A stretch of DNA of 64,000 nucleotides, taken from contig NZ_CP073721.1 in assembly GCF_025264685.1 (NCBI RefSeq), positions 3,029,001 to 3,093,000 on the forward strand, in the 5' to 3' direction. A program made the position numbers and the translations under genes. Shown piece after piece: positions 29,270 to 37,962 of this stretch. Each line of letters opens with the position of its first letter. Positions within the stretch are counted from its first letter, which is position 1. This stretch comes from Dactylosporangium roseum (GTDB taxonomy: Bacteria; Actinomycetota; Actinomycetes; Mycobacteriales; Micromonosporaceae). A model generated the notes under the pieces. That model was not told the DNA's origin. It saw nothing but the letters and a program-made list of their open reading frames with translations, and did no database searches.

Positions 29270-30165
29270 GCCGGCCCGGACTTCGACGACGGATGGCGCA
29301 GGTGCAGGCTCCGGAACATGGAGCGGCGCTGGTCCGGACCGTCCCGGTAGGCGTCGCGTGCGTGGGAGATCCGGGTGTTGTCCATGACGATGGCTTCCCC
29401 CGGCGCGAGGTCGAACCGCCGGATGTACGGGCTGCCCTCCTGGCGGGCCTTGTCGAGAAAGTCGAGCCCGCGCCCGATGGGTTCCGGGTCGCTGCCGTCC
29501 GGCACGGCCCAGCTATCCGTCGCGTCCACGCAGTACCGGCACACCAGACGTCCGTCGAGCACGGTGAAGACAGGACTCTCGTTGATCTCGGTCGAGCCGT
29601 TGAACGTCGCCCGGCGTACCAGTACGCCGCGCCGGGTCAGGGCCAGGGCGGCCTCCGGGTCGGCCGCCAGCAACTCGGCGAACGCGGCGTACGAGTTGAA
29701 GACGGTGCTGGTCCCGCCGTCCACGCCGTGCGACTGGCAGAGCAGGATCGCCGACTTCACCACACCGATGTCCTGGAGGGTTCCGTCGCAGTGCAAGTCC
29801 TGCCCGACCGTCGTCTGGAAGTGCGGATGGCTGGGCTCGGACGTGTCCGTGCGGGCCGGGGCGCTGATGTGCGACACCGCCGGTGAGGTGTATCCGCCCC
29901 GCTTGTACAGCGGCGGGATGAAGGGCTCACCGAGGTCCAGTGCCGAGGCGAGGCTTTCGACCGCCTGTTCGGTCCATGGCCCGTCGACGAAACGCAGGCG
30001 GGCAAACCCGTTGCTCCGGTAGCGGGCGACGAGGTCCGCGACCGCGGCGTCCGGGATGTGACCGGCGTCAGGGATCGCCACCGGGTCGGGCGGGATCGAG
30101 TCGAAGGAGACGGCGTCCGCGTCCACGGCGTGCCGGAGATCGTCGGGTGCGGGCATCGCGGCCAT
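29266..30165 (-). CDS. TauD/TfdA-type Fe(II)/2-oxoglutarate dioxygenase
   Basis: The protein has 299 residues. DLHCDGTL gives the HxD iron ligands, NTRISHARDAY the distal histidine and RRSMFRSLHLR the 2-oxoglutarate-binding arginine. The gene lies directly after a pyrimidine nucleoside phosphorylase and a class III aminotransferase. In lipopeptidyl nucleoside pathways (A-90289, caprazamycin), a TauD-like enzyme (LipL) oxidises UMP to uridine-5'-aldehyde, which is then transaminated and phosphorolysed. The same enzyme classes sit together here, so a nucleoside 5'-oxidase is a good hypothesis; hydroxylation of a carrier-bound amino acid is the main alternative. AGAGGAC precedes ATG 30165. Confidence 0.9.
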   Translation of the reverse strand: MAAMPAPDDLRHAVDADAVSFDSIPPDPVAIPDAGHIPDAAVADLVARYRSNGFARLRFVDGPWTEQAVESLASALDLGEPFIPPLYKRGGYTSPAVSHISAPARTDTSEPSHPHFQTTVGQDLHCDGTLQDIGVVKSAILLCQSHGVDGGTSTVFNSYAAFAELLAADPEAALALTRRGVLVRRATFNGSTEINESPVFTVLDGRLVCRYCVDATDSWAVPDGSDPEPIGRGLDFLDKARQEGSPYIRRFDLAPGEAIVMDNTRISHARDAYRDGPDQRRSMFRSLHLRHPSSKSGPA

Positions 30166-30182
30166 GCGGCAGTCCTCTCCGG

Positions 30183-31529
30183 TCAGAAGATCTCGTGGAC
30201 GGCCGGCGGTACGTCCGGCGTCTCGTCCCCGATGACGAATGCTTTGTGTACCAGCGACCGGGCGCCTTCGATGTCACCGGCGTTGTAGTGCAGCTCGGCC
30301 AGCACGTCGCCGGTGCTGACCCGGTCGCCGACGCGCCGGTGCAGCAGGACGCCGGAGCCGTAGTCGAGCGGCGCGTCGTGGGTCAGTCGCCCGACGCCCA
30401 TGAGCAGGGTGGCGCTGCCCACGGCCCGCGGATCGATCTGGGTGACCAGGCCCGACTCGTCGGCGGTGACGAGGAGCCGGCCGGTAGCCGAGGGGAGCCG
30501 GTCGGGGCGCTCCAGGACGGTGACGTCCGCGCCCTGGGCGGCCGCCCAGCGCAGGAACATCTCGTATGCGGAGCCGTCGTCGAGAGCCTTGTTGATCTTG
30601 AGTTCTGCTTCCTCGTCGGACAGTCCCGGATCGGCGCTCTGCAGCATCAGGCGGCAGATGGTCGCGCACAGATCCCACAGGCCGGGGCTGCGCTCGCCCC
30701 GCAGCACCGCGAGCGCCTGTTTGATCTCCACTGCGTTGCCGACGGCCGGTCCCAGCGGCTGACTCATGTCGCTGAGTACCGCCCGGGTGCTGAGGCCGAA
30801 CGACCGCGCGAGATCAAGCATGGTCCGAGTGAGCTCGACGGCCCTGTCCCGGTCGGGGATCAGGGCGCCCGCCCCGGTCTTGATGTCCAGTACCAGGCCG
30901 TCCGCGTGCACGGCGACCTTCTTGCTGACGATGCTGGCCGCGATCAGCGGAATGCTCTCGACCGTCCCGGTCACGTCCCGGAGCGCGTAGGTCGCACCGT
31001 CGCCCGGCGTCAGATCACCGCTCTGGCCGGTGATGACCATTCCGACCGACCGGATCATCGGTACCACCTCGTCGGCCGGCAGGTGCACCCGCAGGCCGGA
31101 GATGGACTCGAGCTTGTCGAGTGTTCCACCGGCGAAACCCAGGGCCCGGCCCGTCATCTTCGCCACCGGGACGCCACAGGCCGCCACCACGGGCACGACG
31201 ATAAGCGTCGTGGTGTCCCCGACGCCGCCGGTGCTGTGTTTGTCGACGACCGGGCCGTCGACGCCGCTGAAGTCCAGGCGTCCGCCATCGCGGGTGTAGG
31301 AACGGGTGAGAGCGGTCAGCTCCGGGGTGGAGAGGCCGCGGCAGGCGACCGTCGCCAGCCAGGCCGACATCTGGTAGTCCGGGATCCGCCCGGCCACGAA
31401 ATCCGCGACGATGGCTTCGATCTCGTCGTCGGGCAATGTGCCGTTCGCGCGCTTCCGGTTGACCGAATCCAGGATCCGGGCCGAGGCGGCGATGGCCGCG
31501 CTGCTACGGGTGGACCCGGGTGTGGTCAT
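30183..31529 (-). CDS. deoA: Pyrimidine-nucleoside (thymidine) phosphorylase
   Basis: The protein has 448 residues, close to the family's usual 430-450. VDKHSTGGVGDTTTL is the phosphate and nucleoside binding signature, and GFAGGTLDKLESI and KKVAVHADGLVLDIKTGAGA are further conserved blocks. The reaction is nucleoside plus phosphate to free base plus (deoxy)ribose-1-phosphate. Usually this is salvage, but the gene overlaps its aminotransferase neighbour by four bases inside a biosynthetic operon. It may therefore release an aminated ribose-1-phosphate from a modified nucleoside, as LipP does in aminoribosyl antibiotics. ATG 31529. Confidence 0.93.
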   Translation of the reverse strand: MTTPGSTRSSAAIAASARILDSVNRKRANGTLPDDEIEAIVADFVAGRIPDYQMSAWLATVACRGLSTPELTALTRSYTRDGGRLDFSGVDGPVVDKHSTGGVGDTTTLIVVPVVAACGVPVAKMTGRALGFAGGTLDKLESISGLRVHLPADEVVPMIRSVGMVITGQSGDLTPGDGATYALRDVTGTVESIPLIAASIVSKKVAVHADGLVLDIKTGAGALIPDRDRAVELTRTMLDLARSFGLSTRAVLSDMSQPLGPAVGNAVEIKQALAVLRGERSPGLWDLCATICRLMLQSADPGLSDEEAELKINKALDDGSAYEMFLRWAAAQGADVTVLERPDRLPSATGRLLVTADESGLVTQIDPRAVGSATLLMGVGRLTHDAPLDYGSGVLLHRRVGDRVSTGDVLAELHYNAGDIEGARSLVHKAFVIGDETPDVPPAVHEIF

Positions 31530-32833
31530 GCGGCAACCTCCCGAACAGCCGAGCGGATCCGCTCGACGAGCAGATCGAGCGTCGTCTCGTCGATCGTCAG
31601 TGGCGGCACGGCCATGACCACGGCACCCTGCCGCCGCAGCAGCAGACCCCGCTGCTGTGCGGCCGTGACCACGGCGACCGCGGTGGTCTCGTCCTCGAAC
31701 TCCAACGACACGAACAGACCCATGCCCCGGACATCGGCGACACCTCGTGTTCCGGCCAGCTCCCGCAGTGCGTCCATCAGCACCTCGCCGAGGCGCTGGG
31801 CGCGGCCGGCGAGGTCGTCCCGGACGAGAAGGTCGAGCGTGGCCAGGGCGGCGGCGCAGGCGATGCCGTGCCCCGACGTCGTCTGCCCGAACCGGAGACC
31901 GCCCACGAACGGATCCCGGCCGAAGGCGGTGTAGATCGACTCGCGGACGCTGACGGCGCTGATGGGCGCATAGCCGCCGGCGAGCCCCTTGCTGGTGACC
32001 ACGATGTCGGCGACGACGCCCTCGTGCTCGAAGGCGAACATCCGCCCGGTACGCCCGTAGCCCGTCGACACCTCGTCGAGGATGAGCAGTGCGCCGTACT
32101 CGTCGCAGAGCCGGCGCAATCCGCTGAGGAACCCGGGCGGCAGCACGACACCGCCGCCCACGTTGATCAGCGGCTCGACGACGACCGCCAGCGGCGGCTC
32201 CTGCCCGTCACCTGCCAGCGCCGCCCGGAACGCGGCGAGAAGCATGTCCAGCGCCTCCGGCGACCGCATCTCGCGGGCCGGCGACGGGAGAGTGACCCGG
32301 GTGACCGGCATCGGCTGGTGGAACGGGTGGTCGAGGTGCGCCAGCCCGGACAGGCTCCGGGCCAGCACGGTCGAGCCGTGATAGCCGGTCGCGAAGGTGA
32401 CGACCCGAGTGCGGGGATCACCACGCAGCCCAGCGTACATTCCCGCGATGAGCAGCGCGGCCTCCACGGCCTCCGTCCCGCTGTTGGTCAGCAGCGTCCG
32501 GGAGAGGTCGGCCGGCATCAGTCCGGCCACGCGTTCGGCCAGGGCGCCGGCCGTGTCGTGGCTCGCCACCGACAGGTCGTAACCGTGCATCCGGGACGCT
32601 TGCTCACCCACCGCATGTGCCACCTCCGGTACGGCGTAGCCGCACGTGAGGTTCGGGGAGGAAGCGTCCAGGTACTCCCGGCCGTGCTGGTCGGTCACGT
32701 AGCAGCCGGTGCCCTTGACCAGCATCAGGCCTGCCATATCGGCCTTCAGTGGAGACCAGATGTGCCACAGGTGGTCCCTGTCGCGGATTTGCTCCTGTGT
32801 TACGTGCATGTGCTCCGGCCCCCGTGAGGTCAT
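31526..32833 (-). CDS. Class III PLP aminotransferase
   Basis: The protein has 435 residues. LTNSGTEAVEAALLIA, LLILDEVSTGYGRTG and VTSKGLAGGYAPIS (PLP lysine) place it in the omega/acetylornithine class. The start ATG 32833 overlaps the thioesterase stop by three bases; ATG 32809 is an internal alternative. Class III enzymes aminate aldehydes and terminal ketones. A nucleoside-5'-aldehyde from the TauD enzyme encoded just downstream would be a fitting substrate, and a chain-terminal aldehyde another. Substrate assignment is inference. Confidence 0.92.
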   Translation of the reverse strand: MTSRGPEHMHVTQEQIRDRDHLWHIWSPLKADMAGLMLVKGTGCYVTDQHGREYLDASSPNLTCGYAVPEVAHAVGEQASRMHGYDLSVASHDTAGALAERVAGLMPADLSRTLLTNSGTEAVEAALLIAGMYAGLRGDPRTRVVTFATGYHGSTVLARSLSGLAHLDHPFHQPMPVTRVTLPSPAREMRSPEALDMLLAAFRAALAGDGQEPPLAVVVEPLINVGGGVVLPPGFLSGLRRLCDEYGALLILDEVSTGYGRTGRMFAFEHEGVVADIVVTSKGLAGGYAPISAVSVRESIYTAFGRDPFVGGLRFGQTTSGHGIACAAALATLDLLVRDDLAGRAQRLGEVLMDALRELAGTRGVADVRGMGLFVSLEFEDETTAVAVVTAAQQRGLLLRRQGAVVMAVPPLTIDETTLDLLVERIRSAVREVAA

Positions 32834-33582
32834 GGAGTACGCGAGTTGGAGTCGCCGAAGGTCATGGCCGTCGCCAACACGTCGTACGGCGGGTTGTTCG
32901 TCAGGTAGAAATGGTCCCCGCGTGCCGTCAGCCGTGCGACGGTACCGGTAGTCAGCGTGCCCCACGGCCGGGTGTCCGCGTCGGTGTCCCGATCACCGGT
33001 CAGCACCGTCACCGGGCATCGAAGGACCGGCTCCGGAGCCATCCGATAGGCGTGAAACATCCGGCTGTCCGCGGTGACGTACGGCAGGATCAGCTCCCGG
33101 AAGACGGGATCGTCCAACATTTCCCGGCTGGTTCCGCCCATGCGCGCCAACTGCTGGATCGCTTCTTCGTCGGTGTCCGTCCGGCCGTCGTCCGCGACGG
33201 GCTCCGGCAGCGGTGCGTCGCGCGATCCGGAGGCGAACAGATGGGCCACCGGAACGCCGCCGGACTCCAGTGCCCGAGCGGTTTCGAGAGCCACCGCCGC
33301 GCCCATGCTGTGTCCGAAGAGCAGAAGCGGTCGGCCGCCGGCATGCGTACACAGGTCGGCCGCGACGTCGTACGCCATCCGGCGGAGATCCGTCTCCGGC
33401 TCCTCGTCGATCCGTTGTGCCCGGCCCGGATAGCAGACCGCGAGCACCTCCGCGGCCGGTAGACGCGGTGCCCAGCCGCGGTAGAACGACGCTGAGCCAC
33501 CCGCGTGCGGGAAGCAGACCAGCGTATGGGTGGCCCGGGCCGGCGCCCCCCACCGTTGGAGCCAGACACCCGACCCGGTCAT
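32830..33582 (-). CDS. Type II thioesterase (second copy)
   Basis: The protein has 250 residues. CFPHAGGSASFYRGW at the N-terminus, FGHSMGAAVALE as the nucleophile elbow and ARGDHFYLTNN as the histidine motif mark a stand-alone editing thioesterase. The chosen ATG 33582 overlaps the stop of the upstream A-T gene (ATGA); a longer in-frame extension inside that gene is not used. Translational coupling to the A-T protein suggests that it edits that carrier domain or releases its aminoacyl product. It is related to, but clearly different from, the enzyme at 19206-19973. Confidence 0.93.
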   Translation of the reverse strand: MTGSGVWLQRWGAPARATHTLVCFPHAGGSASFYRGWAPRLPAAEVLAVCYPGRAQRIDEEPETDLRRMAYDVAADLCTHAGGRPLLLFGHSMGAAVALETARALESGGVPVAHLFASGSRDAPLPEPVADDGRTDTDEEAIQQLARMGGTSREMLDDPVFRELILPYVTADSRMFHAYRMAPEPVLRCPVTVLTGDRDTDADTRPWGTLTTGTVARLTARGDHFYLTNNPPYDVLATAMTFGDSNSRTP

Positions 33583-35522
33583 CGCGCACCATCGCCAGGC
33601 ACGGCCCGGTCCCCGGCGCCGGGGGTCGTCAGGCTTCGCCCCCCGCGGGTACGTCGTGTTCGCGCGGCTCGGGTCCGCGCCTGCGACGGCTCGGCCGGTC
33701 CCGACCCCTGCGACTCGAGGTAGGAGACCTGCTCCGCGACGGTGGTGTGGCGGAACAGGGCCAGGACGGGCGGGCGCGAGCCGGTGAACTCCTCCAAGGC
33801 ATCCTGAAGTCGGAACATGGCAAGCGAATGTCCACCCATGTCGAAGAAGTTCACATCGACGGGAACCTCCTCGATGTTCAGCACCCGGGCCCACGCGGCC
33901 CGCACCTGCGCCAGCTTCGACGTGTGCGGTGACGGGCGCTCGGCAGTGCTCACCACGGCGGCCCGCGCGGCCTCGGCCCGGACCTGCTCGGCCAGACGAG
34001 CGCGGTCCACCTTGCCGTTGGGGGTGAGTGGGAACTCCGGCACCACGTGCACGGCCGGCACCATGACCGCGGGAAGGTGGGCGCGTAGCTGGTCGCGTAC
34101 CGCGGCCTCCGAAATCTCGCCCGAGGCGGTGACGAAGGCGATCAGTTGTTCCCCGGTCGCATCCGGAAGCGCCACCGCGTCCTTGACGTTGGCGGTCAGG
34201 CGAAGCTGCTCTTCGACGGCACCGAGTTCGACCCGGTGGCCTCGAATTTTCACCTGGTGGTCGCGCCGCCCGAGGAACTCCAGCTCACCGTCGGGCGCCC
34301 ACCGGGCGACGTCGCCGGTACGGAACATCCGGGCGGCGGGGTCGGGGTCGAACGGGTCCGCGACGAAGGCGCGTGCCGTGGCGTCGGGCTTGCCGAGATA
34401 TCCGCGGGCGACACCCGCACCGCCGATGTACAGCTCGCCCTCGACGCCCGGTGCGACGGGCCGCCTGCTCTCGTCGAGAATGTACAGCCGGGCGCCGGGA
34501 ATCGGGCGGCCGATGGTGACCGGCCCGGGCGCGGAGAACCATCGATAGCTCGCGAAGACGGTCGCCTCGGTCGGGCCGTACTCGTTGACCAGCGCCACGT
34601 CGTCGCCGTGGACGGCGAAGTGCCGGCGCAGCAGGGACTCCGGCAGCGTCTCGCCGGCGACGATCACGACGTCGAGCGAGGCGAGCGGAACCGTCCCGTC
34701 CCGTTCGGCCGCGTCCAGCACGCGTCCGTACAGCGACGGGATGCAGAGCATCCGCGTGACCCGGTGCTGAGCGATCAAGGACACCAGCCGGTCGGCGTCC
34801 CGAACCTGATCCGCTGAGGCGATCACGAGATGGCCACCGGAGGTCAGCGTGCCCCAGATTCCCGCGGCCGAGGAGTCGAACGCGAGTGGTGACACGAGCA
34901 GGAACGTGGCGGCGCCGGGATAGATCGACAATCGGGCCCGGGTCGAGGCCGTGAGCTGCTCGTGCTCGACGACGACGCCTTTGGCCTCACCGGTGGTCCC
35001 GGAGGTGTAGATGACGTACGCGGCGGGTCCGGCCGGCGTCCGGCCCGTGGCGTTGACCTGGAACACGGTCAGAGCCTCGCCGGGAGACGCCAAGGCGCGG
35101 CCGGGGGAACCGTCGAGAGCGCCGGTCACCACCGGCACTCCTGGGGTGTCGGCGACCACGGCCGACACATCGGCGTCGGCCAGCACCGCCCGGACCCTGG
35201 CCGGCGGAAGGGTGATGTCGATCGGCACGTACGCCGCACCGGAGGCCAGAACACCGAGCACCGCCACAGTCATGTCCGCCGACGGCTCGCAGACCACCCC
35301 CACCCGGGCGCCCGGGCCGCAGCCGGCGTCGCACAGTCGCGCGCTGAGCCGCTCCGCATGTTGCCGCAGCTCACCGTAGGTGAGAGCCGAGCCGGGGCCG
35401 GAGACCGCGACCTGTGCCGGCGAATGTCGCGCGACGGCGAAGACCTGCTCGTGGACGGGAGCGCGGGACCCCTCAGGCAATGGATCTCCCACGCCCCGCT
35501 CTGCCGATCCCAACATCGGCAT
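33579..35522 (-). CDS. Stand-alone NRPS adenylation-thiolation didomain
   Basis: The protein has 647 residues. The A domain shows VIYTSGTTGEAKG (A3), NEYGPTEATVF (A5), FRTGD (A7) and PLTPNGKVDR (A10). The thiolation domain near residue 565 has FFDMGGHSL with the phosphopantetheine serine. No condensation or thioesterase domain is attached, so it loads an amino acid that another enzyme modifies or takes over. My reading of the ten specificity positions against GrsA from memory is D-S-A-C-I-A-E-V-F-K, which matches no code I recall. The start is ATG 35522, one base after the DegT stop; GTG 35534 is an alternative. The C-terminal 45 residues are Arg/Thr-rich and look unstructured. Confidence 0.92.
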   Translation of the reverse strand: MPMLGSAERGVGDPLPEGSRAPVHEQVFAVARHSPAQVAVSGPGSALTYGELRQHAERLSARLCDAGCGPGARVGVVCEPSADMTVAVLGVLASGAAYVPIDITLPPARVRAVLADADVSAVVADTPGVPVVTGALDGSPGRALASPGEALTVFQVNATGRTPAGPAAYVIYTSGTTGEAKGVVVEHEQLTASTRARLSIYPGAATFLLVSPLAFDSSAAGIWGTLTSGGHLVIASADQVRDADRLVSLIAQHRVTRMLCIPSLYGRVLDAAERDGTVPLASLDVVIVAGETLPESLLRRHFAVHGDDVALVNEYGPTEATVFASYRWFSAPGPVTIGRPIPGARLYILDESRRPVAPGVEGELYIGGAGVARGYLGKPDATARAFVADPFDPDPAARMFRTGDVARWAPDGELEFLGRRDHQVKIRGHRVELGAVEEQLRLTANVKDAVALPDATGEQLIAFVTASGEISEAAVRDQLRAHLPAVMVPAVHVVPEFPLTPNGKVDRARLAEQVRAEAARAAVVSTAERPSPHTSKLAQVRAAWARVLNIEEVPVDVNFFDMGGHSLAMFRLQDALEEFTGSRPPVLALFRHTTVAEQVSYLESQGSGPAEPSQARTRAARTRRTRGGRSLTTPGAGDRAVPGDGAR

Positions 35523-35523
35523 G

Positions 35524-36837
35524 TCAGGCCACACCGTCCTGCCCGTCGGCCGTGTCGTTCACGGTGAGTGCGCCGGTGTGCGAGGGCGCCAGATACGCCG
35601 CGATGCGGTCCGTCACCTTGCGCACGGCATCGAGGTACCGGTCGTCCTCGTCCTCGAATCCCCGTGGCCCGCACGGGACTGGGATCTTGAACGTACGCGC
35701 GGCCAAGCGCTCGGCGACCGGGTAGTCCGACCGAACGCACGCACGGTCGTAGGTGGTCACCGGCGACATCGGATGCTGAAACAGGTGCAGGGTGTGCAGC
35801 GGCGAGGTGGCTTTGGGTACGTCGACGTCGGTCAGGCCTTCGGCGTTGCAGGCCGCGACCAGCCAGTCCCGGCCTCCGGGAACTTGGCCCGGATCGACCT
35901 CGAACAGGAGCGCGTAGTGCGCCGAGATCCGTTCCGGTGTGGACATCGTCAACGCGGTGACACCGTCGATGCGGGTGAAGTACTCCGCGATGTCCGCCGC
36001 GTACCGCTGCTTGCCGCCGATCCAATCGTCCAGTTCCGCGACCTGGCCCACGGCGAAGGCGATACCCAGCGGGTGGGCTCGATACTTGAGGCCCAGCCCG
36101 GTGACCGAGTAGGCGTACAGCGGGCCGTCCGGATCCATCTCGTTCATGGCGCGTTTGTTGAAGTGACCGAGCAACTGAGCCCTGTCGTAGACGTCGAGCC
36201 GGTCGGTGGCCAGCACACCGCCCTCGCCGGCCGCGATGATCTTCTGCGTCTGCAGGCTCCACGCCCCCGCGGCGCCGAAGGCGCCGACCCGGCGGCCCCG
36301 GAAGGTCGCGCCGTGCGCGTGCGAGCAGTCCTCGACGAGATCGAGGCCGTGCTGCTCGGCGAATGCCGTGACGGCGGCCATGTCGCAGGGCAGGCCCCAC
36401 ATGTGGGTGATGACGACGGCCTTGGTCCGGTCGGTGACGAGCCGGGCGGCCGCCTCGGGGTCGAACGAGCCGTCCGGGAGGCAGTCGACGAGGACCGGCA
36501 GCGCGCCGAGCTGGAACAGGGACGCAGAGGTGGCGAAGAAGGTGTACGTGGGGCAGAGGACCTCGTCGCCCGGGCCGATTCCGATGCCGTAGAACGCGGA
36601 GTGCAGCGCGGCGGTGCCGGAGTTCATCACCAGCCCGTATCGCACGTCATGCTGTTTGGACCAGGCGTCCTCGAAGTCCGCCACCACGCCGGACTTGTCG
36701 TAGATCGACAGTTTCCCACTGCTGAGCTGCCGATTGACGAGATCACGCCATTCTGGTCGCTGCTTCGGCCAGCAATACTCTGTACTGCTGGTCAGCACGG
36801 GAGTCGCGCCGTCGATGGCTAGGGTCGTAACAGGCAC
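35524..36837 (-). CDS. DegT/DnrJ/EryC1/StrS aminotransferase
   Basis: The protein has 437 residues. MNSGTAALHSAFYGIGIGPG, LVEDCSHAHGATFRGR and SLQTQKIIAAGEGG (PLP lysine in TQK) are typical of sugar and cyclitol aminotransferases. The N-terminal part with WPKQRPEWRDLV and SGKLSIYDKSG is needed for the fold, so the start must lie at GTG 36837 or at the in-frame GTG 36798. Either choice overlaps the preceding Gfo/Idh gene by 56 to 95 bases, an unusually long overlap. The family converts keto sugars or inososes to amino forms, usually with glutamate or glutamine as donor, and the dehydrogenase neighbour would supply the ketone. Confidence 0.93.
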   Translation of the reverse strand: MPVTTLAIDGATPVLTSSTEYCWPKQRPEWRDLVNRQLSSGKLSIYDKSGVVADFEDAWSKQHDVRYGLVMNSGTAALHSAFYGIGIGPGDEVLCPTYTFFATSASLFQLGALPVLVDCLPDGSFDPEAAARLVTDRTKAVVITHMWGLPCDMAAVTAFAEQHGLDLVEDCSHAHGATFRGRRVGAFGAAGAWSLQTQKIIAAGEGGVLATDRLDVYDRAQLLGHFNKRAMNEMDPDGPLYAYSVTGLGLKYRAHPLGIAFAVGQVAELDDWIGGKQRYAADIAEYFTRIDGVTALTMSTPERISAHYALLFEVDPGQVPGGRDWLVAACNAEGLTDVDVPKATSPLHTLHLFQHPMSPVTTYDRACVRSDYPVAERLAARTFKIPVPCGPRGFEDEDDRYLDAVRKVTDRIAAYLAPSHTGALTVNDTADGQDGVA

Positions 36838-37867
36838 TGCACGTCTCCCGGTCCGTCGGTTTCACTGGGGCCTGCTGGACGATCGAGCGATAGAGCGCGT
36901 CGATGGCCGAGATGATGTCCAATCCGTCCGCCACCTCCTGCGCGACGACGTCCCGGTCGGAAAGCTTGGCGAGGGTGTCCAGCACAACTTCGGCCGGTGT
37001 GGCCCAGTCGCCGTCACCGTCGACTTCTTCCGTCAAGTTGTTCGACCGGTCGTAACGCCGGAGATATTGCCGGGTCAGCTCGATGTGCCCTTCGGCACCA
37101 TAGATTCTGATCTTTTCTTCCTTGGTTGCCTCACACAGCGAGAGGCGAAGGGTGCCGGTGGTTCCGTTGCGGTAGGTGAGATTGGCGAGAACGGTCTCTT
37201 CGACGTCGTAGGAAGCCGATGGAATCAACTTCGGCGCGGTCGTCGCGTACGCCAGCGACGGAGGCCCGAAGAACCACTGGAGAACATCGATCATGTGATA
37301 TCCCATGTCGATGATCGCGCCGCCGCCGGACGTATTCGGATGGGCGCGCCAACCGTCCCGGTAACCGTCGGCGTTCAACTGGTAGATGGCTTCGAAATGA
37401 CGCACATCACCGATTTGTGCCAGCGCTGATTTTGCGTACGCGTAAAGTGGATGATACCGCCGCTGGACGCACAGGCGCATGAAGGAGTCTTCCTGACGGA
37501 GCAGGTGGGCCAGCTCATGAGCCTGCGGAAGAGAGATGGCGAAGGGCTTTTCCTTGAGAAAGGGAATCCCTCGAAGAATGAGGTCCCGCGCGACGTCCAG
37601 ATGAGTGTGGTGCGGGGTGGCGACAATGGCGAAATTCGGACTGGTCTCGTCCATGGCGGCCGCTCGGTCGGTGAAAAATCGTGGAGCGACAATTTGCTGT
37701 ACCGTCGAAAGTTTCTCGTTGAGACGCTCTTCGGCTGAGCGGTCCACATCACATGCGGCCACGAACTCTACCCGGGGAGCCAGCTCTGCTAATGCCGGCA
37801 CGTAGTCGTCCAGTGCTCGGCGTCCGACTCCGATCAATAAGCAACGTAGTTCGGGCACGCCGCCCAC
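36743..37867 (-). CDS. Gfo/Idh/MocA family oxidoreductase
   Basis: The protein has 374 residues. RCLLIGVGRRALDDYVPAL is the NAD(P) Rossmann start, FLKEKPFAISL carries the EKP motif with the catalytic Lys, and GGGAIIDMGYHMIDVLQWF is the conserved substrate-side segment. The family oxidises sugar or inositol hydroxyls. GGGGGAGG four bases before GTG 37867 supports that start; GTG 37858 is the alternative. Codon 10 is TTA (37838-37840). It is the first gene of the ten-gene operon and is followed by the DegT aminotransferase with a long overlap. Codon use is less GC-rich than in neighbouring genes. A keto-cyclitol or keto-sugar product is inferred. Confidence 0.93.
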   Translation of the reverse strand: MGGVPELRCLLIGVGRRALDDYVPALAELAPRVEFVAACDVDRSAEERLNEKLSTVQQIVAPRFFTDRAAAMDETSPNFAIVATPHHTHLDVARDLILRGIPFLKEKPFAISLPQAHELAHLLRQEDSFMRLCVQRRYHPLYAYAKSALAQIGDVRHFEAIYQLNADGYRDGWRAHPNTSGGGAIIDMGYHMIDVLQWFFGPPSLAYATTAPKLIPSASYDVEETVLANLTYRNGTTGTLRLSLCEATKEEKIRIYGAEGHIELTRQYLRRYDRSNNLTEEVDGDGDWATPAEVVLDTLAKLSDRDVVAQEVADGLDIISAIDALYRSIVQQAPVKPTDRETCSACYDPSHRRRDSRADQQYRVLLAEAATRMA

Positions 37868-37923
37868 AGGTCCTCCCCCTCGACCGCCATTTTCTCGCGA
37901 AGTTCGTCGCATTCCCTGCGCAA
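37834..37923 (-). CDS. Possible short leader ORF ahead of the ten-gene operon
   Basis: A 29-codon frame starting at TTG 37923 ends in TGA 37834-37836, inside the Gfo/Idh gene and just past its TTA codon. A perfect AGGAGG (37936-37941) lies 12 bases upstream, nine from an in-frame CTG. The putative promoter at 37963-37992 would start the mRNA shortly before it. The peptide would be acidic and helical and matches nothing I recognise. A role in coupling or attenuating translation of the operon is speculative. Confidence 0.25.
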   Translation of the reverse strand: MRRECDELREKMAVEGEDLWAACPNYVAY

Positions 37924-37962
37924 CAGGGACAGGTACCTCCTCTCGACCGTACACTTCTGTCC

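Noticed and set aside
30183..31529. Pure nucleoside salvage gene accidentally inside the cluster
   Set aside because: It overlaps its upstream neighbour by four bases and is followed closely by another biosynthetic gene, so independent salvage is less likely, although not excluded.
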